Assembly: GCA_028564675.1 (NCBI GenBank)
Contig: JAOVVO010000317.1
Span: forward strand, 1 to 64,000
From: Onchocerca lupi
Taxonomy: Eukaryota > Nematoda > Chromadorea > Rhabditida > Onchocercidae
DNA: 64,000 nt
Direction of reading: 5' to 3'
The notes below the pieces were generated by a model that worked only from the letters and a program-made list of their open reading frames with translations, was not told where the DNA came from and made no database searches. This document shows, piece by piece, positions 12,319 to 24,747 of the stretch (position 1 is its first letter; the number at the start of each line of letters is the position of its first letter). The translations under genes and the position numbers were made by a program.

Positions 12319-15300
12319 ATGGTTAGTATTCTCCATTTTATGCAGTCATATGCGCAATTGCAGCAAATAGTTTGTATGTTGTATTTTATGACTATTCAGT
12401 GATAATATTTTGCAAGAAGTCTTTTTTGTTTGACTAATCTAGCTTTTTGTTTCTGTCTATGTATATTTCAGGTGACAATTGTATCAAAACTTGATACAGC
12501 ACATCGTCTTACTATCGTAAGTTCACTGCCCAAAAAATTTTACTTTGTTTCATACTTTGTTCTTCTATTTACGTAAAAGCGCGTAATACACAATGACCGA
12601 GGTCGTCAGATCATTCATTACTGTTTTTCGTTGCTAGTACTACATAATGGTATTTGTGGTGCACTGATTTACTGAATAAGAGAATGATATGAATCTTTCT
12701 GTGCTCTGACTAGGACTTTCTGCCTAGTTAGTCATTATGCTTTGAGGAATTTTCTGAACTTTTCGAGTAACCTAGTAGAGTTTACTAGGAAAAGCCATAT
12801 ATTATATTAGTTTTCTCACTTTAATTTCTGGTAATAGATCATGTAAGTGGGAACAGTTTAGGCCGAGCTGTTCGAAACGTATGAGTAAAAGGAGTTATTA
12901 TCAGTAATCACCGTATATATTCACTAAGTTATTTCTTTTGAGTTTTGTTGCTGTTTTTACAAGATATTATGTCTTTTCAGCATGACGCTCAAATGAATTA
13001 TTATGGTACTCGACTTGCTACTTGTTCCAGTGATAATTTGATTAAAATATTTGAGGTTCATTATATTACTTTGGTTTTCCATATTATCTGAGATTCCTTA
13101 CTACTGTTTTAAGTTTGTGGTACTGGTTCGATTTTTTTTACGCTGTTTTTTTTGTTTGAGATATTGAAAAATATAAATGATTGATCATAGGAGATTGTAG
13201 GGATGTTTTGAAGTCATGTAAATGCTTAACACTTACTAAGAAGTTGGATTAGTCTTTCTTAAATCACGTATAATTTTCGTCGTAGATGCTTATCTATTTC
13301 TTGAAATAATGGTTTATTACAGCTGAAACCATCAGGACAAACGTATCCTTCTGCTGAATTGAATGGTCATACTGGTCCAGTCTGGCAAGTGTGTTGGGCG
13401 CATCCGAAATTCGACAATGTTTTAGCCTCATGCTCATATGACAAGTAAGAAATCAGATTGCATATTCCTCTCATGGGTTACGTTATTTATAATTTAAGTC
13501 GAGAAACAAATACGAATATGCACTTTTAACGCACATGTGTTGTTCCGAACATATTACTTTCAGTTTCATTTTCTATCTCTTTAGGATTCATGAAATACGT
13601 AATTATACGCTCATATGGATTTTCCTTCGAATATGCAAATTCACTAACATCTCTTTATAGTTTTAATAATGATTAGTTTATTGCACTATGGTGTTTTTTC
13701 TCTGAAATTATTTGAAATTATAGGCGAGTTATCATTTGGAAAGAGATTTCTGGCAAATGGCAAAGAATTTATGAATGGAACCATCACGATGCAAGTGTTA
13801 ATTCGATAAGTTGGGCACCTCATCAGTATGGTCTCACATTAGCTTGTGCATCTACTGATACTGCAATATCAATATTGAGCTTCAACAAGGCAAAGATTTG
13901 GACACATCAAATTATTGCTAAAGCTCATGAACAGGTATTGTAAATATGTGGATAACGTACTTCTAAGTTTGAGATCAGATAGAGGATTAGAACCCTAAAC
14001 AGATCTTTTCTAAAAAGGCTAGTGTACTTTACAGGTCTAAAGTTGTCATATCTAGTTTGATTTATTATATGAAGCGTTTTAGAGTTTCTAGATTATTCAG
14101 CCTGTGCAAGGACTCACTGATTGATCATTTTCTATTTATGATATTGACAGAGGATCTGTTTATTATACAGACTAATTGTGAAAGCTAAATGCAAATTTGT
14201 TGAGTGTTGAAAAAAAATAAAAAATAAAATGAGGAAATTTAGAGACCGCATGGTTCACTTATAAGGAATTATTTAATAATATTCATTTATGACGTGCTTT
14301 GTAAAGCGTTTTGTTCTCGCTTCATCTCTTTATATAGTTCCATGTAAGTGTATAGACATATCTCAGATTCAAGTTTCAGGGTTGTAATGCTGTATCCTGG
14401 GCTCCTACAGTGTATTCAACTTCCATTATTCATAGTGATGGACCTCTCATACGTAAACGAATGGTTTCTGGTGGTAATGATAATTTTGTTAAAATATGGA
14501 GGTTCGTAAGATTTGGTGATCAAATTGTCATTATTATCATCTTAAAGAATTTCCAAAATATTTTTATCCTATGTTATAAATTCTTTTTCAAAGACCAAGC
14601 TTTGAAAAGAAATATTTTACAGTAGTTGTCTCTCAGGAAAAAAAAAAATGGTTACGAAGGCTAGCATCATAACATTATAAAATATTTCTCAGTATAGTCT
14701 ATTTTCAGAGAAAGGAAGGATGGGAATTGGGAATTAGAAATCGCTTTAGAGGGACACACTGATTGGGTACGTGATGTCGCATGGGCTCCAGTAGCTGCTC
14801 ACAACATTAACACAATTGCTTCATGTGGACAGGTATTTTGTGTATCCTTGTTCATTTCGGATCTATACATTTTTGTTTAGTCAAGATCTTATTTGATAAA
14901 ATAGCACTATTTTTGGTTACTTTAGGACAGGAAAGCGATCATTTGGCGTTGTTCGAGCGTTGATCAGAGGCACTGGGCTGCCCAAGAACTGGCTCTATTT
15001 GATGATATTTTATGGCATGTTAGCTGGTCTCTCTGTGCTACCGTCCTTGCAGTATCTGGTGGTGACAACGAGGTAATCATTGAAAATTTAATTTTTTGAC
15101 ACAAAGCATTTGCATTTTTTTTACTTACAATCAACGGAGTCGGTATCGTGTAATGAAAATTGGTCTTATTTTAATAGATGCTACATTTTACATTTCACTA
15201 CGCTATATTGCATTTTTCAGGGAATATATACGTTTCTTTTATATCCACAGAAATGAATAGTGCATTCGTTAGAAAAGTTATCGTTTTACAAAAGATGAAA

Positions 15301-15423
15301 GTAATTCAATGTAAAGGGATCAGATTTTTTAAGTCTTATTATACTGCATAATTTCAGATTTCATTATGGAAAGAAAATGTCCAAAATGAATGGATACGTA
15401 TTTCTGAATCAGAAGATAAATGA
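12319..15423 (+). CDS. sec13: SEC13, COPII coat and nuclear pore WD40 protein
   Basis: SEC13 forms the outer COPII cage with SEC31 on ER exit sites, sits in the Nup107/Y complex of the nuclear pore and in GATOR2. Nine exons: 12319-12321, 12472-12516, 12981-13055, 13323-13444, 13724-13934, 14380-14501, 14709-14832, 14926-15072, 15358-15423. All phases agree and give 304 residues (family about 300-320). The first exon is only the ATG itself, followed at once by a donor. The N-terminal HDAQMNYYGTRLATCSSD is near-identical to SEC13 orthologues, and WD-type repeats follow (GHTGPVWQVCWAHP, HDASVNSISWAPH, GHTDWVRDVAWAP, WHVSWS). The protein ends with an acidic SESEDK tail. AATAAA at 15600 is a likely poly(A) signal. 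Mcts1 follows on the same strand with about 0.6 kb between, so an operon is possible. Confidence 0.97.
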
Positions 15424-16050
15424 CATTCATGCTTGTTTTTGTGCATATTGTTGTTCATTTTTTGAGGTTGATAAAGAATTGTGTTTAGGTGGGAAATGTT
15501 TATCATTCAGGCTTAGAACGCCTTCTATGTTAAGTAGATACTTTGCAATAATCATTGTTTGGACATTAAATATGTACTTTATTTCTTTTTTTTTTCACGA
15601 ATAAATGTTTTTTCTGTTTTAAAAAAAAGTGTCTTCTTTGTCATTTCTTTGATGCGTAAATCCAACACTTCACTTTTCTAAATGTTGAAAAAAGAAATTT
15701 ATGGTTAGTATAGTTCCGTATTTTTATTTTATATTTGCCGTATTTGTGTATTCGTTTCTGGAATTTTATGGCATTCCTGTCTGTGGTCCCATTGGGTTTA
15801 TATTATCTTTAAGTAACTATAAAGAATTGGTCATTTTCTGGTCTATATTTGATGCATCATTTAACTTCGTTTAGTTCATATTAATGCCCATTGTAGTTCT
15901 ATATCGCAGTATCTCTGGTTGCTATGTTCAGTTACAAGTATTCTTCAATTATTATCTACGATTGATGAGTATCATCTTTCGAAATGCCTCCATATGTAAT
16001 TAATTGACATTCAGGAACAGATCAGTCTCGTATGTTCAAATTCCGTTAAA
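15424..16050 (+). other. Possible intercistronic region sec13-mcts1
   Basis: It is AT/T-rich with AATAAA at 15600 after sec13. An acceptor TTGACATTCAG ends at 16014, only 36 bases before the mcts1 ATG and with no upstream coding exon, which fits trans-splicing of the downstream message. No other gene seen. Confidence 0.5.
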
Positions 16051-17868
16051 ATGTTCAGGAAGTTCGACGAGAAAGAAGATATAATCGGTACTCAGCAGTT
16101 AAAATCGTCAGCTCAGGTTCAGATTGATCTCTTTCAGTTCATTTCATTGTATGATGAATGATATGTTGAAGGTCTCGGAATTCCTCAGAGTGGTATTGTT
16201 CGTATTTCACTTGTGTCAATTTTCTGATTATTGGGGCTTATTATACTACAGCTGTGGTAATTAGTTCTGAACTGTCATAGTTTCTCGAGTGCCGAAGTTC
16301 AAATAGTCTTTTATGGAAGAGCTCCAATGAATATGCTGCGATTTTCTCGTTATTTTAGGCATTTTGTCTTATTTCAGAAATCAATACGATCGAAAATATT
16401 GGAACAGTTGCCGTTACTAGATGATTATATTAACGACATATTACCTAAAAAAGACAGTTTTAAATTGATCAAGTGCAAAGGTTTGTTCCAGTTCTGTCCA
16501 ATGAATTTTGAAGTACTGTTTAAGACATATTTTTCGAACTAGTTTTTGGCTGATGAGTGACTAGTCATCATCTTAAAATACCTGTCTTGTCATCATAACT
16601 TGCTCTTAAAATGTCTATCTTGTCATCATAACTTATTCTACCAATGTAATATAGATTTCCAGAACATGTCGAACTCATTGCTGATTGTGACGGAAGAATA
16701 CTGTTTATTAAACCGAGAGATGTGTCATATTTTCCTACCCTACGCCTTCTTCACCAGTATCCTTTTATTTTGCCTCATGAACAGGTTGATGATTTAAATA
16801 CCTCTAAAACTTTGGAAGCTTTGTTCTCGTCATAGCAGTGCTGTGAATTTTTGGTATCCAAGTGATTCCATAGGATATGTTAAGAGGCTATCATTGAATC
16901 TGTGCAAATATCTTAGATTTCTATAAATAATGTAACCATTGCTTTTCTCTGTTACGATTTACCATTGCGAAAACAACCGAATTATCCTTATGTCACTAGT
17001 TACTGTACCGAAGTTCAACTAAGCCGCTTTTAAGATCACTTGGTGCTATGATGAAAAATAACTCTGTTTATTGGGATTCGTGACTCGGGAAGTGTTTTTA
17101 GTATAAAGACTTATGGACTGAGAATCTTACTCAATAAAGACATTAATGTTTAAGTGAAAAGATGCACATTATTTTGCTGAAATTAGTATGGCAAGAAATG
17201 ATTTCTCGAATTGTTTTAGGTCGATAAAGGTGCCATCAAGTTTGTTCTCAATGGATCTCAAATTATGTGTCGTGGTTTAACCAGTCCAGGTGCCAAGTTA
17301 AATGCAGATGTTTCCGAAAACAGTGTATGGTCTTTTTTTGAATGCACATGTTTTGCACCTATATTCATGATGTTTAAAAATCTCTTATTCATATAATAAC
17401 TAAAAATTTCTTATATACATGATGATTGAAAACCCTTTATACAGATCTCTTTTTTTGTGTGGAGCCTTTTGTTCTTGGATAGAATAATTCTTTTGAGTTT
17501 ATGAGCGGTGGTAAACTTCTGCATATTGATTAATGTTCCAGCAGATCGTATTCTCTATTTCATATCCCGAACTTGTTTGTTCTGTCCAAGTTGTTTCTCG
17601 CTCTTGAAAAACACGATTTTAAAATTTCAGGTCGTGGCTCTGATGGCGGAGGGAAAAAAGCATGCACTGGCAATAGGTCTTACGAAGATGTCTGCAGAAG
17701 AAATATTGACAGTGAACAAGGCAAAATTTAGTTTTATGCAATGAAAGAAAAAAGAAAGAGCGCATAGCTAATTTAACACTCCAGTAAGTTAACGCTTTTC
17801 AGGGTATTGGCATTGAAAATCTACATCATTTAAACGATGGCCTTTGGAAAGTTCCAATAGTTTTATGA
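16051..17868 (+). CDS. mcts1: MCTS1, translation re-initiation factor (PUA domain)
   Basis: MCTS1 pairs with DENR to recycle 40S subunits and promote re-initiation in the cytoplasm. Exons 16051-16116, 16378-16480, 16663-16784, 17220-17324, 17631-17720 and 17803-17868 give 183 residues, against 181 in human. The start MFRKFDEKEDI, the block YFPTLRLLHQYPFILPHEQV, the PUA core (KFVLNGSQIMCRGLTSPGAK) and the end GIGIENLHHLNDGLWKVP leave no doubt. The last intron starts with GC instead of GT (AAG then GCAAAA): the conserved VNK-GIGIEN junction requires cutting after AAG at 17720. Without that splice the frame stops ten residues later. Confidence 0.96.
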
Positions 17869-18674
17869 CGACAACTATTGCACAATGGAAGTAATCCATG
17901 TTGTAGTCCAGTGTTTCGTAATTTACTGTGATCACTTTGGTTCGGTTATATGTTGAATGGTATTGCAGCACGGTGATTTCTCAGCTTTGTTTATCTTGAC
18001 TCTAAAAAAACTTGTTTGCACTTTTACTGGTCCGCTTACTAATGTAAACCCGACTTAATATTTATCGCTTCATAGTTGAATTGAAATTGATTCACAAAGT
18101 TGCATTGTTTATCCTATCTTTCCCGGATTTTAGAATCTATATCATGCTTTTCTACAATTGATAGCGCCATAAGATTCATATAGATCTACCAAATCTTGAT
18201 GGAACTTCCAAAACAAGTTTAAATTTTATTAATATTGTACAATAGTAAGAACTATACAAAAGTCAAGAACTAAGAGAACAAGCGAAAAATTCAAACTACA
18301 GATGACACACTAAACAATAATGAGGCCACTATTTCCGAAGGGCTGTGACTAAGAAAATCATCCACGTAACCGATGTATAACATTCTCAATTTAGCTGACC
18401 CATCTTATGTAAAAAGAAGTTTTGCTCTGGTAAGACTTTTTACATAAGATGGATCAGCTAAGCCTCCAATAATCAACCTCAAAGAAGCAGGAAACTGAAT
18501 AGACTTCATTTCAACACAATAAACAGTTTAAATGAGAATCTAGAAATATAAATATATTTTTTAATCACATTTCACATCAAGATATTTATAACTATGAGAA
18601 AACTGCTTCAGTTCGCAATATTTTCGAATGTACAACATAAGAAATCGCCCAACGAAAATTGATTAGAAGACATT
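17869..18674. other. Convergent intergenic gap with hairpin
   Basis: The gap lies between the 3' ends of mcts1 (+) and beclin (-). No exon seen. It carries the inverted repeat at 18392-18460 listed separately. Confidence 0.6.
18392..18460. repeat. 25-bp inverted repeat with 19-base loop
   Basis: The left arm 18392-18416 begins TAGCTGACCCATCTTATG. The right arm 18436-18460 is its reverse complement with one mismatch. The spacer is 19 bases. It lies between two convergent genes. It could be a fold-back element remnant, a small hairpin RNA source or a transcript 3'-end hairpin; the sequence alone does not decide. Confidence 0.85.
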
Positions 18675-21344
18675 TCATCGCTTTCGTCCACCTTTCTTCG
18701 GCGTTAAATTGCATTTTAACAGAATATTCCATTTTGTTGTCCTCGATATGTTCTCTATACATTCGATGAGGGAACCGAAACTAAACTGGTTCAGCTTAAT
18801 CCGCCATCTAACGTTTAAATGACTTCCATCAGTAAATCCATAATATAATTTTAGTCTCATTAAATCATCAGTAAATCCATGATATAATATAGGAGATTTT
18901 AGTCTCATTACACCAATTTAGTCATTGGATGTACGTTCTACTAAGCCCAACGAAAACGGATAAGGCACACAGTTGGAAGAGCAGTAGAGACTGGATTAGG
19001 TGAAATGGATATCTATTTATTATCACTATTCATTTCCACTCTCTAATGATTTTCTTGTTAAAGGTAACAGAAGTCCTACAACATGTAACATACTCACTGA
19101 AATGTATGAGAAGCTTAATATCCGTATATCTTTGACAGTTACACAGAAATTGATAAAATAAGTTGACTACATTAAATTGATAGTTCGATAAGAGATACTG
19201 TAACAAATAGATTTTTAAAATGATGGTGGTAAAGAAGAAAAGCAAGTAATGCCGAAAATAAATTAGCATAAAGTGTGACATTTTCACCTGAGCACATTCA
19301 ATATGTTTCTGCAACTGACAGAAACATTCCATAAAAGCACAAATGCCTTCATCGAATTTCTTTTGTCCAAATGGTTTAAAACCACCACTGCCAAAAAGCG
19401 GCAATTCAACCCCAGTATCCAAACACCGCACAAAGGAATGACTACCAACTGGTATTATACGATATAAGGAGAACTGAATTTCAAGACAATCTGCTAAAGT
19501 CTGAAACATCAGTTCTCAAGTCTTTATAGAAATAGATCTTGGCTCTTTCATTTCCATCCTAATCAACTGCCTTAATTATTCATATCGTAAACTACAGAAA
19601 CAGTACGTTGATTACTGAAATATAGATCAGTTGAAATAAAGATAAATATAGATCTATACATAATAAATAAATTGACCATGTAGTAAATACTACCAGAACT
19701 GCCAACAAACTAAACTTACATTGATCAGCAAAGCCACTTGTCCCCATGCAGCATTGATTTCGCTCCATTCAACTTGAGAATGTGGCAACTGACCAAGACG
19801 AAAACCATTAATTGTACCAAAACTTCCTTGTTTCCAAATATGAAATGCTGTGTTTAACACATTGATTTTCGACAATCTGTCACGCTGACTTTTCAAACAG
19901 TGCATCTCGGCTTCTAGATCTTGCTCTCTCATTTCCATTCTAATCAACTGCCTTAATTATTCATATCATAAATTGCAGAAACAGCATGTTGATCAGTTGA
20001 AATATAGGTCACATGAATAAAAACCTAACATCAACATCTTTGAATATATTCAAACAGATCTTATAGTCAATACTATGATGAACTGATTTATATTTTTCGA
20101 TGGTAACTCATATGCTTGTCAGAAATTATAACAAAAAACTTTTGAATGTCCTCAAATTATCCACAACGTGCTGAAACATGGAAAGAAAGCTAACATCAAA
20201 AACTTCATCATTATTTTTTAAATAGCAATTGATACTATTGAAGGAGAAACATGAAGTAAAACATACGAAAAAAAAAAAAAAAAAGAAAAACCAAAAGTAA
20301 AGCAAATAATTTCAATAAGATGATATACACCAATTCTCTCCCTCCCTCGGTCCTATCTTTTTCTAGCATAACTCAAGATTTTTTAATCACATAGATAGGG
20401 ACGAAACCTGTGGTTGTCGCGAAATACTCTCCATAATAATTCTGCTGATTCATTTTCCGCATATAATTCACTCTTCTTTTTTTTTAATTCTGCATCCAAT
20501 TTTGCCTCTTCAGCTTCCAATTTTTTCGATTCACCCAGTAAAGAAGCTTCTTCATTCTACAATAAAAGATGAAAAATAATTATACAATGTCGGACGCTAG
20601 TTTTGAATCTCTCATCCATTTAAAGGGAATTAATCCGAATTACAGAACTAAAAAATGATTTGCTTGGCATGCGACAGTTCTACAGCAATATAAGGATAAT
20701 ACAAATACAACTGAATGATCTTGCCAGAATGAATAATTTATGTCACCTTCATAGCAGCAAGCTTTGCAGCTATAATATTTCTGTCCATCAAGCGAGCATT
20801 ACTCTCCTCTTTCAACGAATCAAGCAGTTGACGGTACTGTGCACATTCTTCATCTAGTTCTTTTAAATGCTGATCCATCCCCGACAGCAGCTGTTCCGTA
20901 CAATCCTGAATTTCGTTCAATGATGAGATAAGACACAGTCAGTTAGGAAGGAATACTATAAAACACAAACCGGACAATTACTATGATCATTCACCTCACA
21001 CATCGGTCCTTTTAAAGCTGAATTTGAATTGCATATTATATCAAAAAGATTTCCTGTTGTTGCTGAAGGACCTTCTTGAAAACAAAGTGTTGGGTCGTCC
21101 TGAAAAATAATACGACATGCATTACTCGTTTACGTCCAAGAAATTCGCTTTTCTGGGATAGTGCAACTTTTTGACAAATTAGAAAACAAAAGATGATAAT
21201 AAAAATAATTATAAATTGAATCAAATCAATTAAACAAATCGATACATCCGCCAAAAGACTTTCTCGATCTTCGCTTTCGAAAACGCTCTCATCCAAGACT
21301 AGCTTATTCTGACAGTTAAAACATGCTGGGACGTTGTCCCCCAT
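18675..21344 (-). CDS. Beclin 1 / ATG6 autophagy protein
   Basis: Beclin is the scaffold of the class III PI3-kinase (VPS34) complexes that nucleate autophagosomes and act in endosome sorting. Exons read in phase: 21246-21344, 20995-21099, 20747-20905, 20408-20556, 19720-19927, 19288-19500, then a last exon ending at 18675. The N-terminus has a CxxC pair (CFNCQNK). Exon 2 holds a BH3-like TTGNLFDIIC; exons 3-4 are a charged coiled coil. The evolutionarily conserved domain shows NTAFHIWKQGSFGTINGFRLG and EWSEINAAWGQ. The last exon carries IKLNQFSFGSLIECIENI, matching the final beta/alpha segment of the domain, but its 5' boundary (roughly 18.8-18.9 kb) cannot be fixed because no acceptor matches a phase-0 donor at 19288; the preceding donor may differ. 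Basic tail KKGGRKR. Confidence 0.93.
18830..18913. repeat. Tandem duplication in beclin 3' exon region
   Basis: Two adjacent imperfect copies of a block reading CAGTAAATCCATRATATAAT, each ending in TTTTAGTCTCATTA. They span about 18830-18868 and 18870-18908. On the minus strand they stay open and would duplicate MRLK..YHGFTD-like residues if translated. Confidence 0.7.
19533..19994. repeat. 80-bp direct repeat copying a beclin splice junction
   Basis: About 80 bases at 19533-19612 (intron 5) repeat 19915-19994 with a few differences; the shared core includes AATCAACTGCCTTAATTATT. The second copy spans the intron 4/exon 5 acceptor and the first bases of exon 5. Intron 5 therefore carries a decoy copy of that junction. 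Confidence 0.85.
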
Positions 21345-22649
21345 TTATAAATTGTGCAGTCTGCAAAATAATGTATTATATTTTTTTAAGTTCTAATATG
21401 AAATGATTTAGTAAAACGCATTTCATTCTCATACTAATTCAATAATATAAGGATCTAGTATTACTTACATTTCCAATCTTAAATTTCTTAGTTATATATG
21501 ATTTATTCTTTTTATAACACCATAGCATATGCTGTTCGCTACTGTTAAAAGATTTCACTTAACTATCTGAATCTCGTTAATAGTATTCGACATGAATTCG
21601 TAAAAATAGCAAACGTATATTTTGTCGAGTCATACATATGGCAGTTAGCCAATACATGCATTCCAGCTTCACAATATCAGTTCGGGATGTGAATGACGGC
21701 AGATTTTACGGCAATCTACCATCGGGACGGCAGATTCTTATGTGATCATGTCATACTCTTTAAGAAATACAGTCTTTTGACCACACTTTTGAAACTCTTA
21801 CTAAGCAAACAATCGATACGGCGCTTTCCAATTGGTTGCTTGCAGAATCAGTAATATTTCGGAATACCAAGCTTGCATAAACTCTTGATACTCATACTTG
21901 ACATCACGTAACGTGTCACGGAGTTAACGCAATATTTCACAGAGGTCACTTATTCGAGCTGTAAAAATGAGTGGGCTCTCAGGACGCTGTGACAGTAACA
22001 CAAGTTCATTGAGGGCGTTGCACGTCAGCAGAACGTGTCGTTGAATTGTTGGGATGTATTTGCACAGTGGGTTGGTGCATTTGGAGTTGTTCGATGGTTC
22101 ACTTGCGGGGTGTTTGTGTGTGGTGTGCGGTATTTGGAAAATTGGTTTGGACGAAATTAATTGCTCGGTAAATAAGCTTTGTGAGACGAGTAAAACTTGC
22201 CGACTGGGCGAGATTAATTGCTCGGTAAATAAGCTTTTCAAAATGAGTAAGACTTGCCGAGAAGATCGCGCAAAAAGCTGTATCTTTTGTTTTCGTCATT
22301 CGTTTTCTAATGTCTTCAAAGCAAGTGTCAGTAGTTATCATTCATCAACCAGCTAACGGTACAATCACCAAGCAGCATGAAGTCTTCGAAAAGAATTTCT
22401 CAAAATAGCTGTTGTTTTGTTGACAATATGAGCGTGTCGTTTTATTTCATGATAGGAACGATTGAGATGTGCTATGCTAAATGTCTGGACATTTATGATG
22501 ATAGTAATATTTCCTGCACAATGTGTTTACTTAATGATATCTATACGTTTGAAATGTATCCTAATATTTGACATTCGCTAAAACCATATATTTATAGTGT
22601 TTTTAGTACTGCAAGCAGTGGGGTGTGTGACCGCCACAGAATTTTCGAG
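21345..22649. other. Divergent promoter region beclin/SAR1
   Basis: No exon is supported on either strand. The part from about 21.9 to 22.3 kb is less AT-rich than its surroundings and contains a 57-base two-copy tandem repeat (separate entry). Small frames on both strands here overlap that repeat and look like shadows. Confidence 0.55.
22152..22263. repeat. 57-bp tandem repeat, two copies
   Basis: The units start at 22152 and 22209 and share RATTAATTGCTCGGTAAATA followed by AGCTTT, then a variable middle, then GAGTAARACTTGCCGA. They lie about 400 bases upstream of the SAR1 start codon. Confidence 0.85.
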
Positions 22650-24747
22650 ATGTCTTGGTTGTGGGATTGGGTTTCCGGCATGCTTAATTATCTCGGTAAG
22701 CATCCTTCTTTTTATACATTGTTTATTTGACATTATATTTCTACCCCATAACTCTCCATAGATTTGAAATGAGTTATGAATATAAGGCATCAGAAAAAAT
22801 CGAAGTTTTTTTCAAGTTTTCTCAGTATTTCTATTTCTGTTAGCATTTACACACTGATAAAATACTTGGTTGTAAATTCCAAGTTCGCGTCGTCTACCCC
22901 TTAGTTTGAATTTGCTTTACTCAATATGGTTACAGGTTTGACTAAGAAAAATGGTAAATTAGTTTTCTTGGGACTGGATAATGCCGGTAAAACAACACTT
23001 CTTCATATGTTAAAAGATGATCGTATGGCTCAGCATGTTCCAACACTTCATCCTAGTAAGTTCTTTCACGTGATGGTGTGTATTAGAATCTCTTCTCTTA
23101 TTTTGAAGATATTTATTATAATACTAACATTAGGTCTTTTACACATACGCATAATTTCCTTCATTGTATATCGTCATGTTGACAAATATTTGGGAAATAT
23201 TACAGTTTGTACCTTGTGAAGTAATACGCTGAAATAGGAACTGATCATCTATATTCCTCTTACAAATAACGAAACATTGGAAAAGAAAAGAGAGATGGGA
23301 AAAAATTTCACCTCAAATATAATTTTACAGGATACTTATGCGTTATATGCTTGAGAATTTAGAGATGAAAGACGTTATGCATATCACTGTTTACTGATTT
23401 TGTTCTATTTGCATTTTTTTTTTCAATTTATGATATAATAGTTAATGAGATGTTTCAGCTTCTGAAGAACTTTCACTTGGTGGTATTCGCTTCACAACAT
23501 TTGATCTTGGTGGACACGAACAGGGTTAGTTCGGTAACTTCCTTGCCTAATCCAGAAACTGGTCAATTTTCAGCTTATGATGTAGTTCTTATAATTGGTA
23601 ATGCATGTTAAAGCCTCTTTGGTTTGGTTTTAAGCTAGTATATTCAGACTGCTACTTATCGCAATAAATTACAATATGCAAAAAGCAGTGAATTGTGTTG
23701 CTTCATTTCAAAGATAAGCATCTCTGTGATATCGGCAGCATTTATTTCATTGAATCATATAGGAATTGGAATGACCAAACATTTTCAGCACGACGTGTTT
23801 GGAAAGACTATTTCCCAGCTGTAGACGCTATTGTATTCTTAGTGGATTGTGCTGATGTTGAGCGGATTGCGGAAAGTAGGCATGAGGTGCTGTTTAATCA
23901 AGTTGTTATTTTAGCCACTTTTTTCACTCAAGAAATTCTTGCAAAAGTTGTTCAATTCGTGCGTTAATTTAGTCACAGCAATAACAACAACAACCACTTC
24001 ATGTTTGGAAAAGATTATAATATCTTGACTTCTTTGTATTTTCAGCTTGAAAGTTTGTTGGGCGATGAGCAAGTGGCTTCTTGTCCATTGCTGATTCTTG
24101 GAAATAAGATTGATAAACCAAATGCGTTAGGAGAAGATCAACTGAAATGGCATTTGGGAGTAACAAATTTGACTACTGGAAAAGTTCGTTTATAAAATTT
24201 ATGATCTTTATTTCTAACAGAGGAGATCATAGTTCATTTATACACCACACGGAAATTCGCTTTCAATACTCGTCGTTCCGTCCCCAATCTCTATTTTTTT
24301 TCCCCACTCTTCTATCTTTGTCATGTCATATTTTCCTAATATATTTTAGTTCACATCTAATGAAGTCATCTTAATCTAGACTAATGGCTACTCGTGAATT
24401 TTTCTTTTCTTTTTGACTCGTTAGTGATCATTATGATTTGAGATACTCAAAGAACAGTTCCATTGTTTAAATTTAATGTAACACACTGAATCAAGTTTCC
24501 TGAACATATCATATAGTACGTTTGTATTAACATTTCCTAGTTTCACTGAAGTTAAAGAAAAATTTTTTTTGAAAAAAAAAATGAAAATTCTGAAAAATTA
24601 AAACTTTTGGATAAAAATTTTATTATTTAGGGACAAATTTCACGAATGGATATATCATCAAGACCAATGGAAGTTTTTATGTGCTCGGTTTTAAGGCGTC
24701 AAGGATACGGGGAAGGTTTCAGATGGTTATCGCAATATTTAGATTAA
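22650..24747 (+). CDS. sar1: SAR1 small GTPase, COPII initiator
   Basis: SAR1 binds GTP at ER exit sites, inserts its N-terminal helix into the membrane and recruits SEC23/24 and then SEC13/31. Exons 22650-22695, 22936-23055, 23459-23524, 23789-23886, 24046-24183 and 24631-24747 give 194 residues, the usual size. Visible motifs: N-terminal aromatic MSWLWDW, P-loop GLDNAGKT, switch I around VPTLHPTSEEL, switch II DLGGHEQARRVWKDY, base-binding NKID, and the SAR1 tail EVFMCSVLRRQGYGEGFRWL. Gene order places it 7 kb from sec13, its COPII partner, but beclin lies between on the other strand, so the proximity is probably chance. AATAAA at 24813 is a likely poly(A) signal. Confidence 0.98.
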
